The translations under genes were made by a program, and so were the position numbers. The notes under the pieces are model-generated. The model saw only the letters and a program-made list of their open reading frames with translations, was not told where the DNA came from and did not search any database. Below are positions 19,027 through 28,935 of a stretch of DNA of 64,000 nt, one piece after another (position 1 is the stretch's first letter; each line of letters starts with the position of its first letter). Source of the stretch: Mycobacterium malmoense (GTDB lineage: Bacteria > Actinomycetota > Actinomycetes > Mycobacteriales > Mycobacteriaceae); the NCBI RefSeq assembly GCF_019645855.1, contig NZ_CP080999.1:3472001-3536000 (forward strand). Reading direction: 5' to 3'.

Positions 19027-20274
19027 TCAGGCCGGACGGATCTGCCCGTCTCCCCAGGCGATCCACTTGGTCGAGGTCAGTTCCGGCAGCCCCATCGGGC
19101 CGCGGGCATGCAGCTTCTGCGTCGAGATGCCGATCTCGGCACCGAAACCGAACTGCTCACCGTCGGTGAACGCCGTCGACGCGTTGACCATCACCGCCGC
19201 GGCGTCGACTCCGTCCGTAAATCGTTGTGCCGCAGCCATGTTCGTGGTGACGATGGCCTCGGTGTGCCCGGTGCCGTATTCGTTGATGTGGGCGATCGCG
19301 GCGTCGACGCCGTCGACGACCGCCACCGCGATGTCCAGCGACAGGTATTCGCGGCGCAGGTCGTCCTCGCCCGCGTCGAGATGCACGGTCACCCCGGCGT
19401 CTTGCAGGGCGGCCACCAGCCGGGGCATGGCCCGTTCGGCGATCGCCGCGTCGACCAGCAGCGTCTCGGCGGCGTTGCAGACGCTGGGCCGACGGGTCTT
19501 GGAGTTCAACAGGATCCGTTCGGCCACGTCCAGGTCGGCGCCTTCGTGCACGTAGACGTGGCAGTTGCCGACACCGGTCTCGATGGTGGGCACCTGCGCG
19601 TCGCGGACCACCGCGTCGATCAGGCTCGCTCCCCCGCGGGGGATCACCACGTCGACCAGGCCGCGGGCCTGGATCAGGTGGGTTACCGTGGACCGGTCGG
19701 CGGCCGACAGCAGCTGGACCGCGTCGGCCGGCAAGTCCTCGGCGACCAGCGAAGCGCGCAACACGTCGACGAGCGCCTGGTTGGACTTCGCCGCCGAAGA
19801 ACTCCCCCGCAGCAGCACGGCGTTGCCGGACTTGAGCGCCAAACCGAAGGCGTCGACGGTGACGTTGGGCCGTCCCTCGTAGATCATTCCGATCACGCCG
19901 AACGGAACCCGCTGCTGGCGCAGATGCAGCCCATTGGGCAGGGTGTAGCCGCGCAGCACCTCCCCGACCGGGTCCGGCAGCCCGGCGACCTGCCGCAGAC
20001 CGGCGGCGATTCCGTCGACGCGCTTGGGGTCCAACGCCAACCGGTCCAGCATCGCGGTCGGTGTGCCGGCGGCGCGGGCGGCCTCGAGGTCTTCGGCGTT
20101 GGCCGCCAGGATCCTCCCGGCGCCGGCGACTATCGCCTCCGCCGCGGACTGCAGCGCGGCGTCCTTGGCGACCGTCGGCAACAACGCCAGCGCGCGGGCG
20201 GCGACCCGGGACCGGCGTGCCGCATTGTGGACCTCACGGCGCGAGTCGGGACGCGATGGTGCTTGCAGACTCAT
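19027..20274 (-). CDS. proA: Gamma-glutamyl phosphate reductase
   Basis: This 415-residue enzyme of proline synthesis (Rv2427c equivalent) reduces glutamyl-5-phosphate with NADPH. The catalytic Cys is in [14 protein letters not shown] near residue 237. Other family blocks are [20 protein letters not shown] and [19 protein letters not shown]. Start ATG 20274 ([10 protein letters not shown]) was chosen; the frame extends upstream into the mscS-like gene's 3' end. The partner kinase gene proB lies 13.5 kb away. In H37Rv, oxyR', ahpC, ahpD, PPE41 and PE25 follow upstream; here the next gene is only 58 bp away. Confidence 0.94.
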   Translation of the reverse strand: MSLQAPSRPDSRREVHNAARRSRVAARALALLPTVAKDAALQSAAEAIVAGAGRILAANAEDLEAARAAGTPTAMLDRLALDPKRVDGIAAGLRQVAGLPDPVGEVLRGYTLPNGLHLRQQRVPFGVIGMIYEGRPNVTVDAFGLALKSGNAVLLRGSSSAAKSNQALVDVLRASLVAEDLPADAVQLLSAADRSTVTHLIQARGLVDVVIPRGGASLIDAVVRDAQVPTIETGVGNCHVYVHEGADLDVAERILLNSKTRRPSVCNAAETLLVDAAIAERAMPRLVAALQDAGVTVHLDAGEDDLRREYLSLDIAVAVVDGVDAAIAHINEYGTGHTEAIVTTNMAAAQRFTDGVDAAAVMVNASTAFTDGEQFGFGAEIGISTQKLHARGPMGLPELTSTKWIAWGDGQIRPA

Positions 20275-20332
20275 TGAACCAGGGTATCCGCCTTTGGCCG
20301 GCCGAGTCAGGCTGCCCCATCGCGACGGCGCC

Positions 20333-21736
20333 TTAGCCCACCCGCTCGCCGCGCACGGCCAGCCGCACCTTGCTTTGCCGCTCTTCGAGGATGTGGCCAA
20401 AGTTCTGTAGCAGCAACGTTTCCCGCATCACGAGATGCTCGAGGTGTTCCCGATCGATCTCCAACGCGGTGACCTCCTCGAGCGCGTAGGCGCTCGCGAG
20501 GTTCGGTTGCCGAGTCAGCGCGGTGAGCCCCAGAAACGAGCCCTCGACCAGCGTGCTGATCGGCACGACCGATCCGTCCTCGGCCGACGCGGTCAGCTGC
20601 ACACGCCCGGCTACCAGGAACGTCATCCCCGTCGGCACCTGCCCGGCGTATTCCACGATTTCGCCGGCCCCGTATCGGATGAGCCGCGCACACGAATGCA
20701 GCGACCGCTGTTCGTCGGCGCTCAGCCGCAATGCCGGCGCGACCACGGTGCGCAAGGCCTTCTCCACCCGCTCGGCGGTCGAGTAGTCGTCGTCGCTGCC
20801 GTCGAAGTGCAGCCCTTCCCGCCGTGCGGCGTACCAGATCCAGCGCAGAAACGTCGCCCGCGCGGCGCCGTCGTCGGCGGGTGAGCTCAGTCCGACGGTC
20901 GTGCGGTATTCGGCTCCGCCGGCGGGCACCGAGCGGGGCACGCTGTCGGCCTTGAGCTGCGGCAGCGCGCTGGCGACGCGCGTCAACACCGCGCACACTC
21001 GATCCGGTGGGTCGGCGGCCGAAAACGTCGTCGTCATGGCCAATTTGTGTGTGCCCGGCGGGCGACTGAGGTTGGTGAACGACGTCGTGGCGAGCATCGA
21101 GTTCGGGATGATCCGCATGCCGCTGCCGGTGTCGATGTGCACGGCCCGCCAGTTCACCTCGACCACGCGTCCGCGCGCTGTCCCCGTGTCCAGCCAGTCA
21201 TCGATCCGGAAGGGCTGCTCGAACAGCATGAACAAGCCCGAGACGACCTGGCCGACGGAGTTCTGCAACATCAGGCCGATGACGACGGACGTAACGCCCA
21301 GCGCGGTGAACAAGCCGCCGACCCGGACGCCCCAGATATACGACAGGATCAGCACCAGGCCGACGCCGATCAGCGCGAAGCGGGCGACGTCCAGGAAGAT
21401 GCCGGGGAGCCGTTTGCGCCAGCTCTCTTCGGGCGCGCCCTCGAACACCGTGGCGTTGAGCCCGGACAGCAACAGCACCAGCACCAGGAAGCCGAACACC
21501 GTGGTGAGGATGCGCACCGGGATGTCTCCGGCCGGGATCTGCGAGGCCTTGACGAGCAGCAGCAGGAGCGTGCCCAGCGGCAGCAGATAGTTGCGCAGCA
21601 GGCTTACCTGCCTGGCCAGCCGGCTATTCCTGCGCGCGAGCGTGTGCTGCAGCTCGGTGAGAACGATTACGCCGACCGGAAATCCGACCGCGATGCCAAC
21701 AGCCCAGTAGAACCAGGATGCGTGCCACGCGTTCAT
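20333..21736 (-). CDS. MscS-type mechanosensitive channel with cyclic-nucleotide-binding domain
   Basis: This 467-residue membrane protein is the Rv2434c equivalent. Four to five membrane helices lie within the first 190 residues, with the pore-lining and MscS-beta block [22 protein letters not shown] and [22 protein letters not shown]. Residues from about 340 form a cNMP-binding domain ([35 protein letters not shown]). Start ATG 21736 overlaps the stop of the cyclase-like gene by 4 bases, so the two are translationally coupled. A channel gated by cyclic nucleotide is predicted from the domains. The cNMP pocket lacks an obvious canonical R-x-A-x motif, so the ligand is uncertain. Confidence 0.88.
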   Translation of the reverse strand: MNAWHASWFYWAVGIAVGFPVGVIVLTELQHTLARRNSRLARQVSLLRNYLLPLGTLLLLLVKASQIPAGDIPVRILTTVFGFLVLVLLLSGLNATVFEGAPEESWRKRLPGIFLDVARFALIGVGLVLILSYIWGVRVGGLFTALGVTSVVIGLMLQNSVGQVVSGLFMLFEQPFRIDDWLDTGTARGRVVEVNWRAVHIDTGSGMRIIPNSMLATTSFTNLSRPPGTHKLAMTTTFSAADPPDRVCAVLTRVASALPQLKADSVPRSVPAGGAEYRTTVGLSSPADDGAARATFLRWIWYAARREGLHFDGSDDDYSTAERVEKALRTVVAPALRLSADEQRSLHSCARLIRYGAGEIVEYAGQVPTGMTFLVAGRVQLTASAEDGSVVPISTLVEGSFLGLTALTRQPNLASAYALEEVTALEIDREHLEHLVMRETLLLQNFGHILEERQSKVRLAVRGERVG

Positions 21737-23931
21737 GATCGCTCCGAGAGCCGGTAGATCGCCTGGTCGGTTCCGCCTACCGAAATCGTGCCGGCCGGCG
21801 TGAACTGCCACACGTCCCGCATCGCGTCGTATACCTGCGAGCTGACGTAGATGCCCGGCTGCGCTGCGCCGCTGTGCATTTGGAAGGCCAGGCTTACCGC
21901 GGCACCCCACATGTCATAGACGAGGCTCGAGCGGCCCACCAGCCCGCTGATGACGGTGCCGGTGTTGATGCCGACCCGAAGGCCCAGCTCGTGACCGGTC
22001 TGGCTGTTGAACCGATCGATGATGCGGCGCATTTCGATGGCGAACTCGACGCTTCGGTGAATGCTGTCCAGTCGCGGAGTGATGACCCCGCAACTGGCGA
22101 GGTATCCGTTGTGGAAGGTGCGAATCCGTTCGACGCCAAGGGTTTCGGCCGCCGAGTCGAACTGCCGGAACAGTTCGTCGACGATCCCCACCAATTCGTC
22201 GCCCGGCAGATCGTTGGAAATCTCGTCGAGCCCGACGATGTCGGCAAAGATTATCGCGACGTCCTGGTGCTTCTGCGCGATGGTCGCCTCACCCTCGCGA
22301 TAGCGTTGAACAATCGACTCGGGCATGAGCGCCAGCAGGAGGCGATTGTTCTCGTTGCGCTGTTCGTTGAGCAGTTCTTCCTTGATCGCGAGATTCCGGC
22401 TCATCTCGTTGAAAGCCGCGGTGAGATCGCCGATTTCGTCGCGTGTCCTTACCGGGATGTTGATGTCGTAGTCGCCGGAGCTGATCTTGCGGGTGCCGGT
22501 CTCGAGGCGGCGGATCGGCCGCATCGCCGCCTGGGCGATGAGCATCGAGGCCAGGCAGATGACGAAAATCATCGCCGTGACCGCGATGACGAGCGTTTTG
22601 CTGAACTGGCCCAGCCGCGCAAAGGCGTCGGAGTCGTCGCGCGTCGCAAGGACAGACCAGTGCAGATCGGAGTTAGCGATGGTCAACGGCGCGTAGGCTT
22701 CCAGTTCTTTATGGCCGGTGTAATCGGTGGCGCTGACGGTTCCGGTCTCCCCACGTTGGGCGGCGCGAAGACCCGCGCTGGGAACCGACTGCACCAGTGT
22801 CGTGCCACCCAACCGGATCGCTCGGCCCGCGACGTCGGGCGGAGTGCCGGCGTTGATCACCTCGCGCCGGTATTCCTGGGGGTCTTCCAGGAAAAGCCTT
22901 GAGTCGGAACGCATCAGATCGTCGGGGCCCGCCAGATACGTCTCGGTCGCGGCGCCCATACCGGCGGCTTGCCAGTGTTTGTCGGCGGTCATGATCTTGT
23001 TGATCTTCGAGATCGGCACCGGCAGGGCCATTACGCCGTCGAATTTGCCGTTCATGCCGACCGGCGATACCACCCACGCCGTGGGGGCGTCGAGTTGCGG
23101 CTGATACGGCTGGAAGTCGGTGATCCAGACAAAGTCCAGGTCGTTGGAGCGCAGGGCTTTTTGGTATGCATCCCGCAGATTTGATTCGCGATACGGGCCG
23201 GTGAGGATGTTGGTTCCGAGGTCGGGCCCTTTCATGACGGTGTAGACGATGTTGCCCTGCATGTCCAGCAGCAGCGCGTCTCGATATTCGAAGCGGGTGA
23301 CGATGCCGCGCATGTAAAAGTCGAAGCGGGCGTTGCCCGCCGACCATGCGCTGCCGTCGCCGGCGTCTTCGACAGGCATGGAGTCGGTGGCCGACCTCTG
23401 CGGCGCGGTGTAGTACGCCTGAAGGTATTTCTGGGCGTTGGAACTCGGCAAAACCGCGTTGAGATCTATTGCGTCACCGGTCTTTTGTTTGATCGGTTTG
23501 ATCATCTCGTTGTCGTAGTAGTTGACGAGCGCCTGCTGCTGGGCGGGGGTGATCGTTGCGTTGGCCAATTGGTTAAAGCCGTTGGTGAACGCCGCCGTGG
23601 CCTCCACGACGCTGAATCCGCCGCTGTAGACGTCCAGCGAGTTCGTCACCTCCCTGAACAGGGCCTGGACCTGCCGCTTCTGCGACTCACGCAACTCGAT
23701 CAACCGCTCGGACTCGACTTGCCGCAACGCGCTGCGGCCGGATAACGCCCCAATGAGGCCGATCACCGCGACGCCCACGATGCTCGAAAGCAGCATCGCC
23801 ACCAGGATCTTGGACTGGATGCCGAACCGGAAACGGCGCCGCGGCAGAGGCCGGCGCGTGCTTTTGCGGGTCGTTTGAGCCGGGCCGGTTTCAGGTGCCG
23901 GCTCGGCGTCTTTCAGCTCGCTCGATGTCAA
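21733..23931 (-). CDS. Cache-HAMP class III nucleotide cyclase-like protein, catalytic residues degenerate
   Basis: This 732-residue protein is the Rv2435c equivalent. It starts at TTG 23931, 10 bases after AAAGGAGG; there is no nearby ATG or GTG. The order is a basic cytosolic N-terminus, a membrane helix (about 41-62), a Cache-like extracellular sensor (about 65-430), a second helix, a HAMP domain (MRPIRRLETGTRKISSGDYD) and a class III cyclase domain from 558. The first metal Asp is kept (IIFAD, Asp564). The second metal position reads HNGY where GDxY is expected (Asn608). The transition-state Asn and Arg are Ser680 and Gln684 (AVSLAFQ for VNxAxR). Asp673 in YDMWG is kept. Catalysis is therefore doubtful. 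It is coupled to the MscS/cNMP gene. Confidence 0.88.
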   Translation of the reverse strand: MTSSELKDAEPAPETGPAQTTRKSTRRPLPRRRFRFGIQSKILVAMLLSSIVGVAVIGLIGALSGRSALRQVESERLIELRESQKRQVQALFREVTNSLDVYSGGFSVVEATAAFTNGFNQLANATITPAQQQALVNYYDNEMIKPIKQKTGDAIDLNAVLPSSNAQKYLQAYYTAPQRSATDSMPVEDAGDGSAWSAGNARFDFYMRGIVTRFEYRDALLLDMQGNIVYTVMKGPDLGTNILTGPYRESNLRDAYQKALRSNDLDFVWITDFQPYQPQLDAPTAWVVSPVGMNGKFDGVMALPVPISKINKIMTADKHWQAAGMGAATETYLAGPDDLMRSDSRLFLEDPQEYRREVINAGTPPDVAGRAIRLGGTTLVQSVPSAGLRAAQRGETGTVSATDYTGHKELEAYAPLTIANSDLHWSVLATRDDSDAFARLGQFSKTLVIAVTAMIFVICLASMLIAQAAMRPIRRLETGTRKISSGDYDINIPVRTRDEIGDLTAAFNEMSRNLAIKEELLNEQRNENNRLLLALMPESIVQRYREGEATIAQKHQDVAIIFADIVGLDEISNDLPGDELVGIVDELFRQFDSAAETLGVERIRTFHNGYLASCGVITPRLDSIHRSVEFAIEMRRIIDRFNSQTGHELGLRVGINTGTVISGLVGRSSLVYDMWGAAVSLAFQMHSGAAQPGIYVSSQVYDAMRDVWQFTPAGTISVGGTDQAIYRLSERS

Positions 23932-24093
23932 TCGCCTTGCCCCTCCTTTGTGACGGGATGCAGCACGGATCACGCAGCAGACTAACGCGCGGATCTCAGG
24001 ATATTGGCGATTGCCGCAAATGCGATGAGCGGCAAAAGGCTGGGGCACGGGTCTTTGCGCACCGGGAAATCCGGCGCGACTAACGTCGGCCTC

Positions 24094-24987
24094 ATGGCGC
24101 GGGTCTGTGTGGTGGGCAGCGTGAACATGGATCTGACGTTCGCGGTCGACGCCCTTCCGCGTGCGGGCGAGACGGTGCTGGCCTCGTCGTTGAGCTGCAC
24201 ACCTGGCGGTAAGGGCGGCAATCAGGCGGTGGCGGCGGCGCGCGCGGGTGCGCGGGTGCAGTTCGTCGGCGCGGTCGGCGACGACGCGGCCGCCGAACGG
24301 TTGCGGAGCCACCTCCTGACCAACGGCGTTGGGCTGGACGGAACGGTCGCCATGCCCGGGCCCAGCGGAACGGCGATCATCGTGGTCGATGCCAACGCCG
24401 AGAACACCGTCGTGGTGGCGCCGGGCGCCAACGGGCGGCTGACGTTGGCCGCCGAGGGCGTGCGCGCGGTCGTCGCCGGCTGCGACGTGTTGCTGACGCA
24501 GTTGGAGATTCCGGTGCCGACGGCGGTGGCCGCGGCGCACGAGGCCCGGTCGGCCGGGGCGGTCGTCATCGTCAACGCCTCCCCGGCCGGCCGGGACCAA
24601 AGCGCCGTGGCGGAACTGGCGGCGGTCGCGGACGTGGTGATCGCGAACGAGGTCGAAGCCAGCGAATGGCCCTGGCGGCCAGCCCACTTGATCGTCACCC
24701 TCGGCGCGCGCGGCGCCCGCTACGTCGGTGCCGACGGCGAATTCACGGTGCCCGCGCCGACGGTCGCAGCGGTGGACACCACGGGCGCCGGCGACGTGTT
24801 CGCCGGGGTGCTCGCCGCGAACTGGCCACGCGACCCGGGCGCCAATCCCGCTTTGCGGGCCGAGCGGCTGCGCGCGTTGCGGCGTGGCTGCGCCGCGGGC
24901 GCGCTGGCAACGCTGGTGACCGGCGCCGGCGACTGCGCACCGGACGCCGACGCGATCGACGCGGCGCTGCGCGACGACCTTTTCTGA
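24094..24987 (+). CDS. rbsK: PfkB family ribokinase
   Basis: This 297-residue sugar kinase is the Rv2436 equivalent and phosphorylates ribose with ATP. PfkB signature 1 is in GGKGGNQAVAAARAG near residue 35 and signature 2 in VAAVDTTGAGDVFAGVLA, with the catalytic Asp in GAGD. Start ATG 24094 (MARVCVVGSVNMDLTF) matches the family N-terminus; the frame is open 90 bp further up. It is divergent from the cyclase-like gene. Confidence 0.88.
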   Translation: MARVCVVGSVNMDLTFAVDALPRAGETVLASSLSCTPGGKGGNQAVAAARAGARVQFVGAVGDDAAAERLRSHLLTNGVGLDGTVAMPGPSGTAIIVVDANAENTVVVAPGANGRLTLAAEGVRAVVAGCDVLLTQLEIPVPTAVAAAHEARSAGAVVIVNASPAGRDQSAVAELAAVADVVIANEVEASEWPWRPAHLIVTLGARGARYVGADGEFTVPAPTVAAVDTTGAGDVFAGVLAANWPRDPGANPALRAERLRALRRGCAAGALATLVTGAGDCAPDADAIDAALRDDLF

Positions 24988-25042
24988 CCATGGCTGTTGC
25001 GGTACTGTCGCTGACGATGACCGCGGTCATAGGAGCTTACTG

Positions 25043-25687
25043 ATGCCAGCGACAGCCGCCGCCGACATTGCCCTGGTGCTCTTCGCGATATTCGGAGCGC
25101 TCGGATTCGGTTGGCGCAGTTGGCTACAGTACCGGCGCACCGGATCTACCGGCTTTCGCGCCATCGGCGCCGGCGGTCCGACGGAGCGCCTCGCCGGGGC
25201 CGGTCTTGTCGTCACGCTGATCGTGGCGGTAAGCGGCCCAATCCTTCAGCTGGCCAACGTCGTTCGACCCGTTGGCGGCCTCGCCGCGGTCTGGATCCAG
25301 GTGGTGGGCGTCGTGGTCGCGACGGCCGGCATCGCGGCCACGGTATATGCGCAACTGGAGATGGGCGATTCCTGGCGGATCGGAGTCGACGAGAAGGAGA
25401 CCACCACGCTGGTGCGCACCGGCGTGTTCGGCCGGATACGCAATCCCATCTACACGGCCATGTTCACGTTTGGCCTCGGGATCGTGCTGGTGACGCCGAA
25501 TCTCGTTGCGGGAGCTGGTTTTCTCCTGCTCGTCGCCACGATCGAACTGCAGGTCCGTCGTGTCGAGGAGCCGTACCTCCTGCGGACACACGGCGACGCC
25601 TATCGGGCCTACGTCGCCGGCGTGGGTCGGTTCATCCCCGGCGTGGGACTGATTCTCGGCGAAACTCGCGGCGCGCGTCGTGCATGA
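25043..25687 (+). CDS. Isoprenylcysteine methyltransferase-like membrane protein
   Basis: This 214-residue membrane protein is the Rv2437 equivalent. ATG 25043 has AGGAG 9 bases upstream. Four hydrophobic segments are visible. The C-terminal half has the ICMT/PEMT family signature: LVRTGVFGRIRNPIYTAMF and RVEEPYLLRTHGDAYRAY, where the RNPxY and EExxL-xxxGxxY blocks bind S-adenosylmethionine in relatives. The methyl acceptor in bacteria is unknown. It follows rbsK by 55 bp. Confidence 0.82.
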   Translation: MPATAAADIALVLFAIFGALGFGWRSWLQYRRTGSTGFRAIGAGGPTERLAGAGLVVTLIVAVSGPILQLANVVRPVGGLAAVWIQVVGVVVATAGIAATVYAQLEMGDSWRIGVDEKETTTLVRTGVFGRIRNPIYTAMFTFGLGIVLVTPNLVAGAGFLLLVATIELQVRRVEEPYLLRTHGDAYRAYVAGVGRFIPGVGLILGETRGARRA

Positions 25688-25838
25688 TCGCTAGGCCGTC
25701 GCCGGTCTCGAGCTCGGCCGCCGACCGGTTCGTCACCACGCGACTGCGGCTCGGCGATAACGGGGCAGACCGGTGCGCAGGCGTTCGTCGAGATGCCCCG
25801 CACGTAGGCATCGTTTTCCTCGACCCGCCCGTCGGCCA

Positions 25839-27059
25839 TTACGAACCGGCTCGAAACGGGACGGACAGCGGTCGCCGCACAAGGCTACCGCCGGCCCAGA
25901 CGATGGCCGACTCGTCGATCTCGAAATCTGGGCAGCGGGACAGCAATTCGGCGAATGCGACCCGCGACTGCATCCTGACTGCCGACACGCCCAGACAACG
26001 GTGTCCGCCGTGGCCGAAAGTCAGGATGTTGCGAGGCTGGCGCAGCACGTTCAACTCGCCCGCGTCTGGACCGTATTGGCGCTCGTCGCGGTTGGCCGAG
26101 CCATAGAGGAAGAGGACTCTGCAACCTTCCGGGACGGTGACGTCCCCGATGGTCACGTCGCGGGTGACGGTGCGACCCTTCCCCTGGACCGGTGACGTGA
26201 GCCGCAGAAACTCGTCGAGGGAAGCCGGGATGTGTTCGGGGTTTTCGACCAACAGCCTTCGTTGGTCGGGTCGCTGATGCAGCAGTTGCATCGAACCGCC
26301 GAGCATGCCTGTGGTGGTGTCGATGCCGCTGGCGATCGTCGTGAACACGAAAGCGAGCACCGACAGCATGCCCACGATGTCGCCGTCGACGCCGACCCCC
26401 GCCGCGACGAGCTCCGAGATGGCGTCCTGCCCAGGTACCCGGCGGCGCAGCTTAATCAGTTCGATGAAGTACACCATCATCGTCGTAAACGCCGCGACCG
26501 CGGGCTTGACGCCGTTGGCGAAATCGGCGTCCGCGAGGTTGGCGGCGACGATCGCTCGCGTCCAGCCGTCGAACAGGCCGCGATCGGCTTCTGGAACGCC
26601 CAGGTAATCCGCGACGACCATCGCAGGTAGCGGTTCGAACAGCTCGGCGACGATATCGCCGCCGCCGTTGGCGCGCAGCCGCTCGATGCGTTCCACGACA
26701 AAGCCGCGCACCTTGAGTTCCACCTGCCGGGTCGCGAAACCACGCGAGACCAGTTTCCGGAATTCGCTGTGATACGTCCGCGGATCGTGCCTCCACGTCG
26801 GTGAATTGTCTTGCAAACCCAGCGATTTCAGCTCGTCGTGGTTTATGTCCCGGGCCGGGTCCGGGTTCGGCGCGAACGTCTCGTCGTCGCAGGCGGCCGA
26901 CCAGATGTCGGCATGCCGGGACAGGACATAGTAGTCCGCCGATGAATTCCCGTCGGGCACGACATGGTGGACCGGGTCGTGGTCGCGCAACGCGCGGTAC
27001 ATGGGCCACGGGTCGGCCCACGTTTCGGCCGTGGGCGGCCGGAATTGCGCGTTCGCCAC
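25839..27059 (-). CDS. Cytochrome P450
   Basis: This 406-residue P450 has the heme-binding loop FGHGGHRCLG (Cys about residue 353), the ExxR in DEFLRLTSP and the I-helix ASGIDTTTG. Start GTG 27059 (VANAQFRP) lies 2 bases after the PPE stop codon, so it is probably co-transcribed with that PPE gene. There is no ferredoxin or reductase next to it. H37Rv has no P450 between Rv2437 and Rv2438c, so the P450 and PPE genes are an insertion or a retained accessory pair. The substrate cannot be predicted. Confidence 0.88.
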   Translation of the reverse strand: MANAQFRPPTAETWADPWPMYRALRDHDPVHHVVPDGNSSADYYVLSRHADIWSAACDDETFAPNPDPARDINHDELKSLGLQDNSPTWRHDPRTYHSEFRKLVSRGFATRQVELKVRGFVVERIERLRANGGGDIVAELFEPLPAMVVADYLGVPEADRGLFDGWTRAIVAANLADADFANGVKPAVAAFTTMMVYFIELIKLRRRVPGQDAISELVAAGVGVDGDIVGMLSVLAFVFTTIASGIDTTTGMLGGSMQLLHQRPDQRRLLVENPEHIPASLDEFLRLTSPVQGKGRTVTRDVTIGDVTVPEGCRVLFLYGSANRDERQYGPDAGELNVLRQPRNILTFGHGGHRCLGVSAVRMQSRVAFAELLSRCPDFEIDESAIVWAGGSLVRRPLSVPFRAGS

Positions 27060-27061
27060 GG

Positions 27062-28747
27062 CTACTCGTCCCCGTCCAGGTCGCGACCCCACGTGTTCGG
27101 TATCAGCGGCATCGTCGGGCCGGCGCCGAACGAGTCGCCGGCCAGCGTGGTCAGCCCGGCCGCCTCGCCGACGGCCTGTTCGCGTGCCGTCCCGGCGAAA
27201 CCCAGGATTCCCGCGCTCCGATCCGAGGCCAGCGGTGACGCGACGCGCGGCCGCCCCGGTAACGCGCCGGAGCCGTGGCCCGCATCCCCCTCCAAATCCA
27301 TGTACTCATAGCCGCGACCGAGCTGTGTCAGCTTCGCTCGCCGGCGCCGCCGCGCCGGCGACGCGTCCCCGGCCGACGTCACGGCCGCGGCCGCCGGGGC
27401 GACCGCAGCGCTACGCGGGGCCGGCGCCCGAGTTTCGGCTTGAACACTCATCCCCGAACCCGCGGTGGGCCCACCCACCAGATAGGGAAAAGGCCACGAG
27501 CCTGGCGGTGGTGTGACGCCGGCCGCCGGAGCCGCGGCGGGCGCTGCAGGCAAGGGCGAAGCCGGGGCCGGGGCTGAGACGGGGGCTGGAGCCGGAGCCG
27601 GGGCGGGGGCCAACGCGTGGGCGATCGCGACGGGCGGCGCGGCGAGCGCCGGGGCGGGCGGCGGGACCGGAGGAGCCAGGCCGGCCAGGCCCGCCAGCCC
27701 GGCCAGGCCGGGGAAGCCGCCCACCGCGGTCAGGCTCACGGGGGCGGCCAACAGGGGAACCACAACAGCCTGAAACGTGGGGATCGTGGCCAGGAAGTGA
27801 ACATATTGGAGAACCTTGACGACCGTGCAAAAGGTGGTCTCATATACCAGCAGCAGAAAAATGAAGGTGACCAATTGGGGGTTATTTCCGAGCGACTCGA
27901 GCGTCTGCGGTAAAAACACCGTCCACGCGTGGCTGATCTTAGTCAAGTCCAGGGCCAACAGGGAAGATGGGGTCGACCCAACGGGAACGGTGTTTATGTA
28001 ATTGAGAAATTGACTTAGCTCCGCCGGGCTCTGGAATTCCAAGAGCGGGTCCCCAATCAACAGGTTGAGCGGGGAGGGCACCATGTTGAATATTTGATTG
28101 TCTATATCGGTGGCGATATTGTATATGTTTAAGAAATTAAATACCGACTCCAGATTGAGGTTTGCCAGCGGATCGGACGAGGCAGTTGCCGGGTCGGCGG
28201 TCGCGTTGGATTTCACGATCCGTGGCGCCGGTGCGGCGGTCGGCGTGGTGGCGAGCGCCGCACTCGAGGCCGCCTGATACGTGGTCATCACGGTGGCGGC
28301 CTGAATCCACATCCGCGCATAGTCGGCTTCGTTGAGCGCGATCGGGATCGCGTTGATGCCGAAGAAATTCGTCGCGAGCAAGACCGCGTGGATGGCGTGG
28401 TTGGCCGCCAACTCGGCCAGTGTCGGCATGGCGGCCAGCGCGGTCGAATACGCGCTGGCCACGGTCTCGTGCTCGCCCGCCGTCGTGGCGCTGTCGGCGC
28501 TGGCCCGCATCAGCCACGCCAAATAGGGCGCACATGCGGCGACGTACGCCTCGGCGGCCGGGCCGTCCCACGTCCCGGCCCGCACCGCCGCCAACATCGC
28601 CATCAGCTCGTCGGCCACCCCGGCGTATTCGGCGCTCAGCCAAGCCCACGCCGCGGCCGACGTCAGCAACGGGGCGGGTCCGGGACCGCTGCTCAGCAGC
28701 GCCGAGTGCACTTCTGGGGGTGCGGCTATCCAAATCGGCGCGGTCAT
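27062..28747 (-). CDS. PPE family protein, PPW subfamily
   Basis: This 561-residue protein has a full N-terminal PPE domain (about residues 1-175): [19 protein letters not shown], the WxG in [11 protein letters not shown], and [22 protein letters not shown] Pro/Ala-rich region with [13 protein letters not shown] repeats (about 375-450) follows. Near the C-terminus GFAGTAREQ and MPLIPNTW match the two PPW-subfamily motifs (GFxGT and PxxPxxW). Export by ESX-5 is usual for such proteins. There is no PE gene beside it, so its PE partner must be encoded elsewhere. A P450 gene follows after 2 bases. Confidence 0.92.
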   Translation of the reverse strand: MTAPIWIAAPPEVHSALLSSGPGPAPLLTSAAAWAWLSAEYAGVADELMAMLAAVRAGTWDGPAAEAYVAACAPYLAWLMRASADSATTAGEHETVASAYSTALAAMPTLAELAANHAIHAVLLATNFFGINAIPIALNEADYARMWIQAATVMTTYQAASSAALATTPTAAPAPRIVKSNATADPATASSDPLANLNLESVFNFLNIYNIATDIDNQIFNMVPSPLNLLIGDPLLEFQSPAELSQFLNYINTVPVGSTPSSLLALDLTKISHAWTVFLPQTLESLGNNPQLVTFIFLLLVYETTFCTVVKVLQYVHFLATIPTFQAVVVPLLAAPVSLTAVGGFPGLAGLAGLAGLAPPVPPPAPALAAPPVAIAHALAPAPAPAPAPVSAPAPASPLPAAPAAAPAAGVTPPPGSWPFPYLVGGPTAGSGMSVQAETRAPAPRSAAVAPAAAAVTSAGDASPARRRRRAKLTQLGRGYEYMDLEGDAGHGSGALPGRPRVASPLASDRSAGILGFAGTAREQAVGEAAGLTTLAGDSFGAGPTMPLIPNTWGRDLDGDE

Positions 28748-28935
28748 CGCGAGCCGGTCGCGATCTCATGCGAGGACGCGGCTAGCTTTTCCAAAACACC
28801 TTGCAGAGACACAGATACCCCCGGGAATCGCGCGACTGTCAGCCTCGGGTGGCTTACACACAGTGGTCGGTCCCGGGCGCTATTTGGTTCCCGCTACCTC
28901 GTGTCTTTCGTCGGTTGTCGGCACCGACGGCGCTG

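Noticed and set aside
23932..24687. Upstream extension of the cyclase-like open frame
   Set aside because: It overlaps rbsK on the other strand, its residues look like shadow translation, and TTG 23931 has a strong ribosome site.
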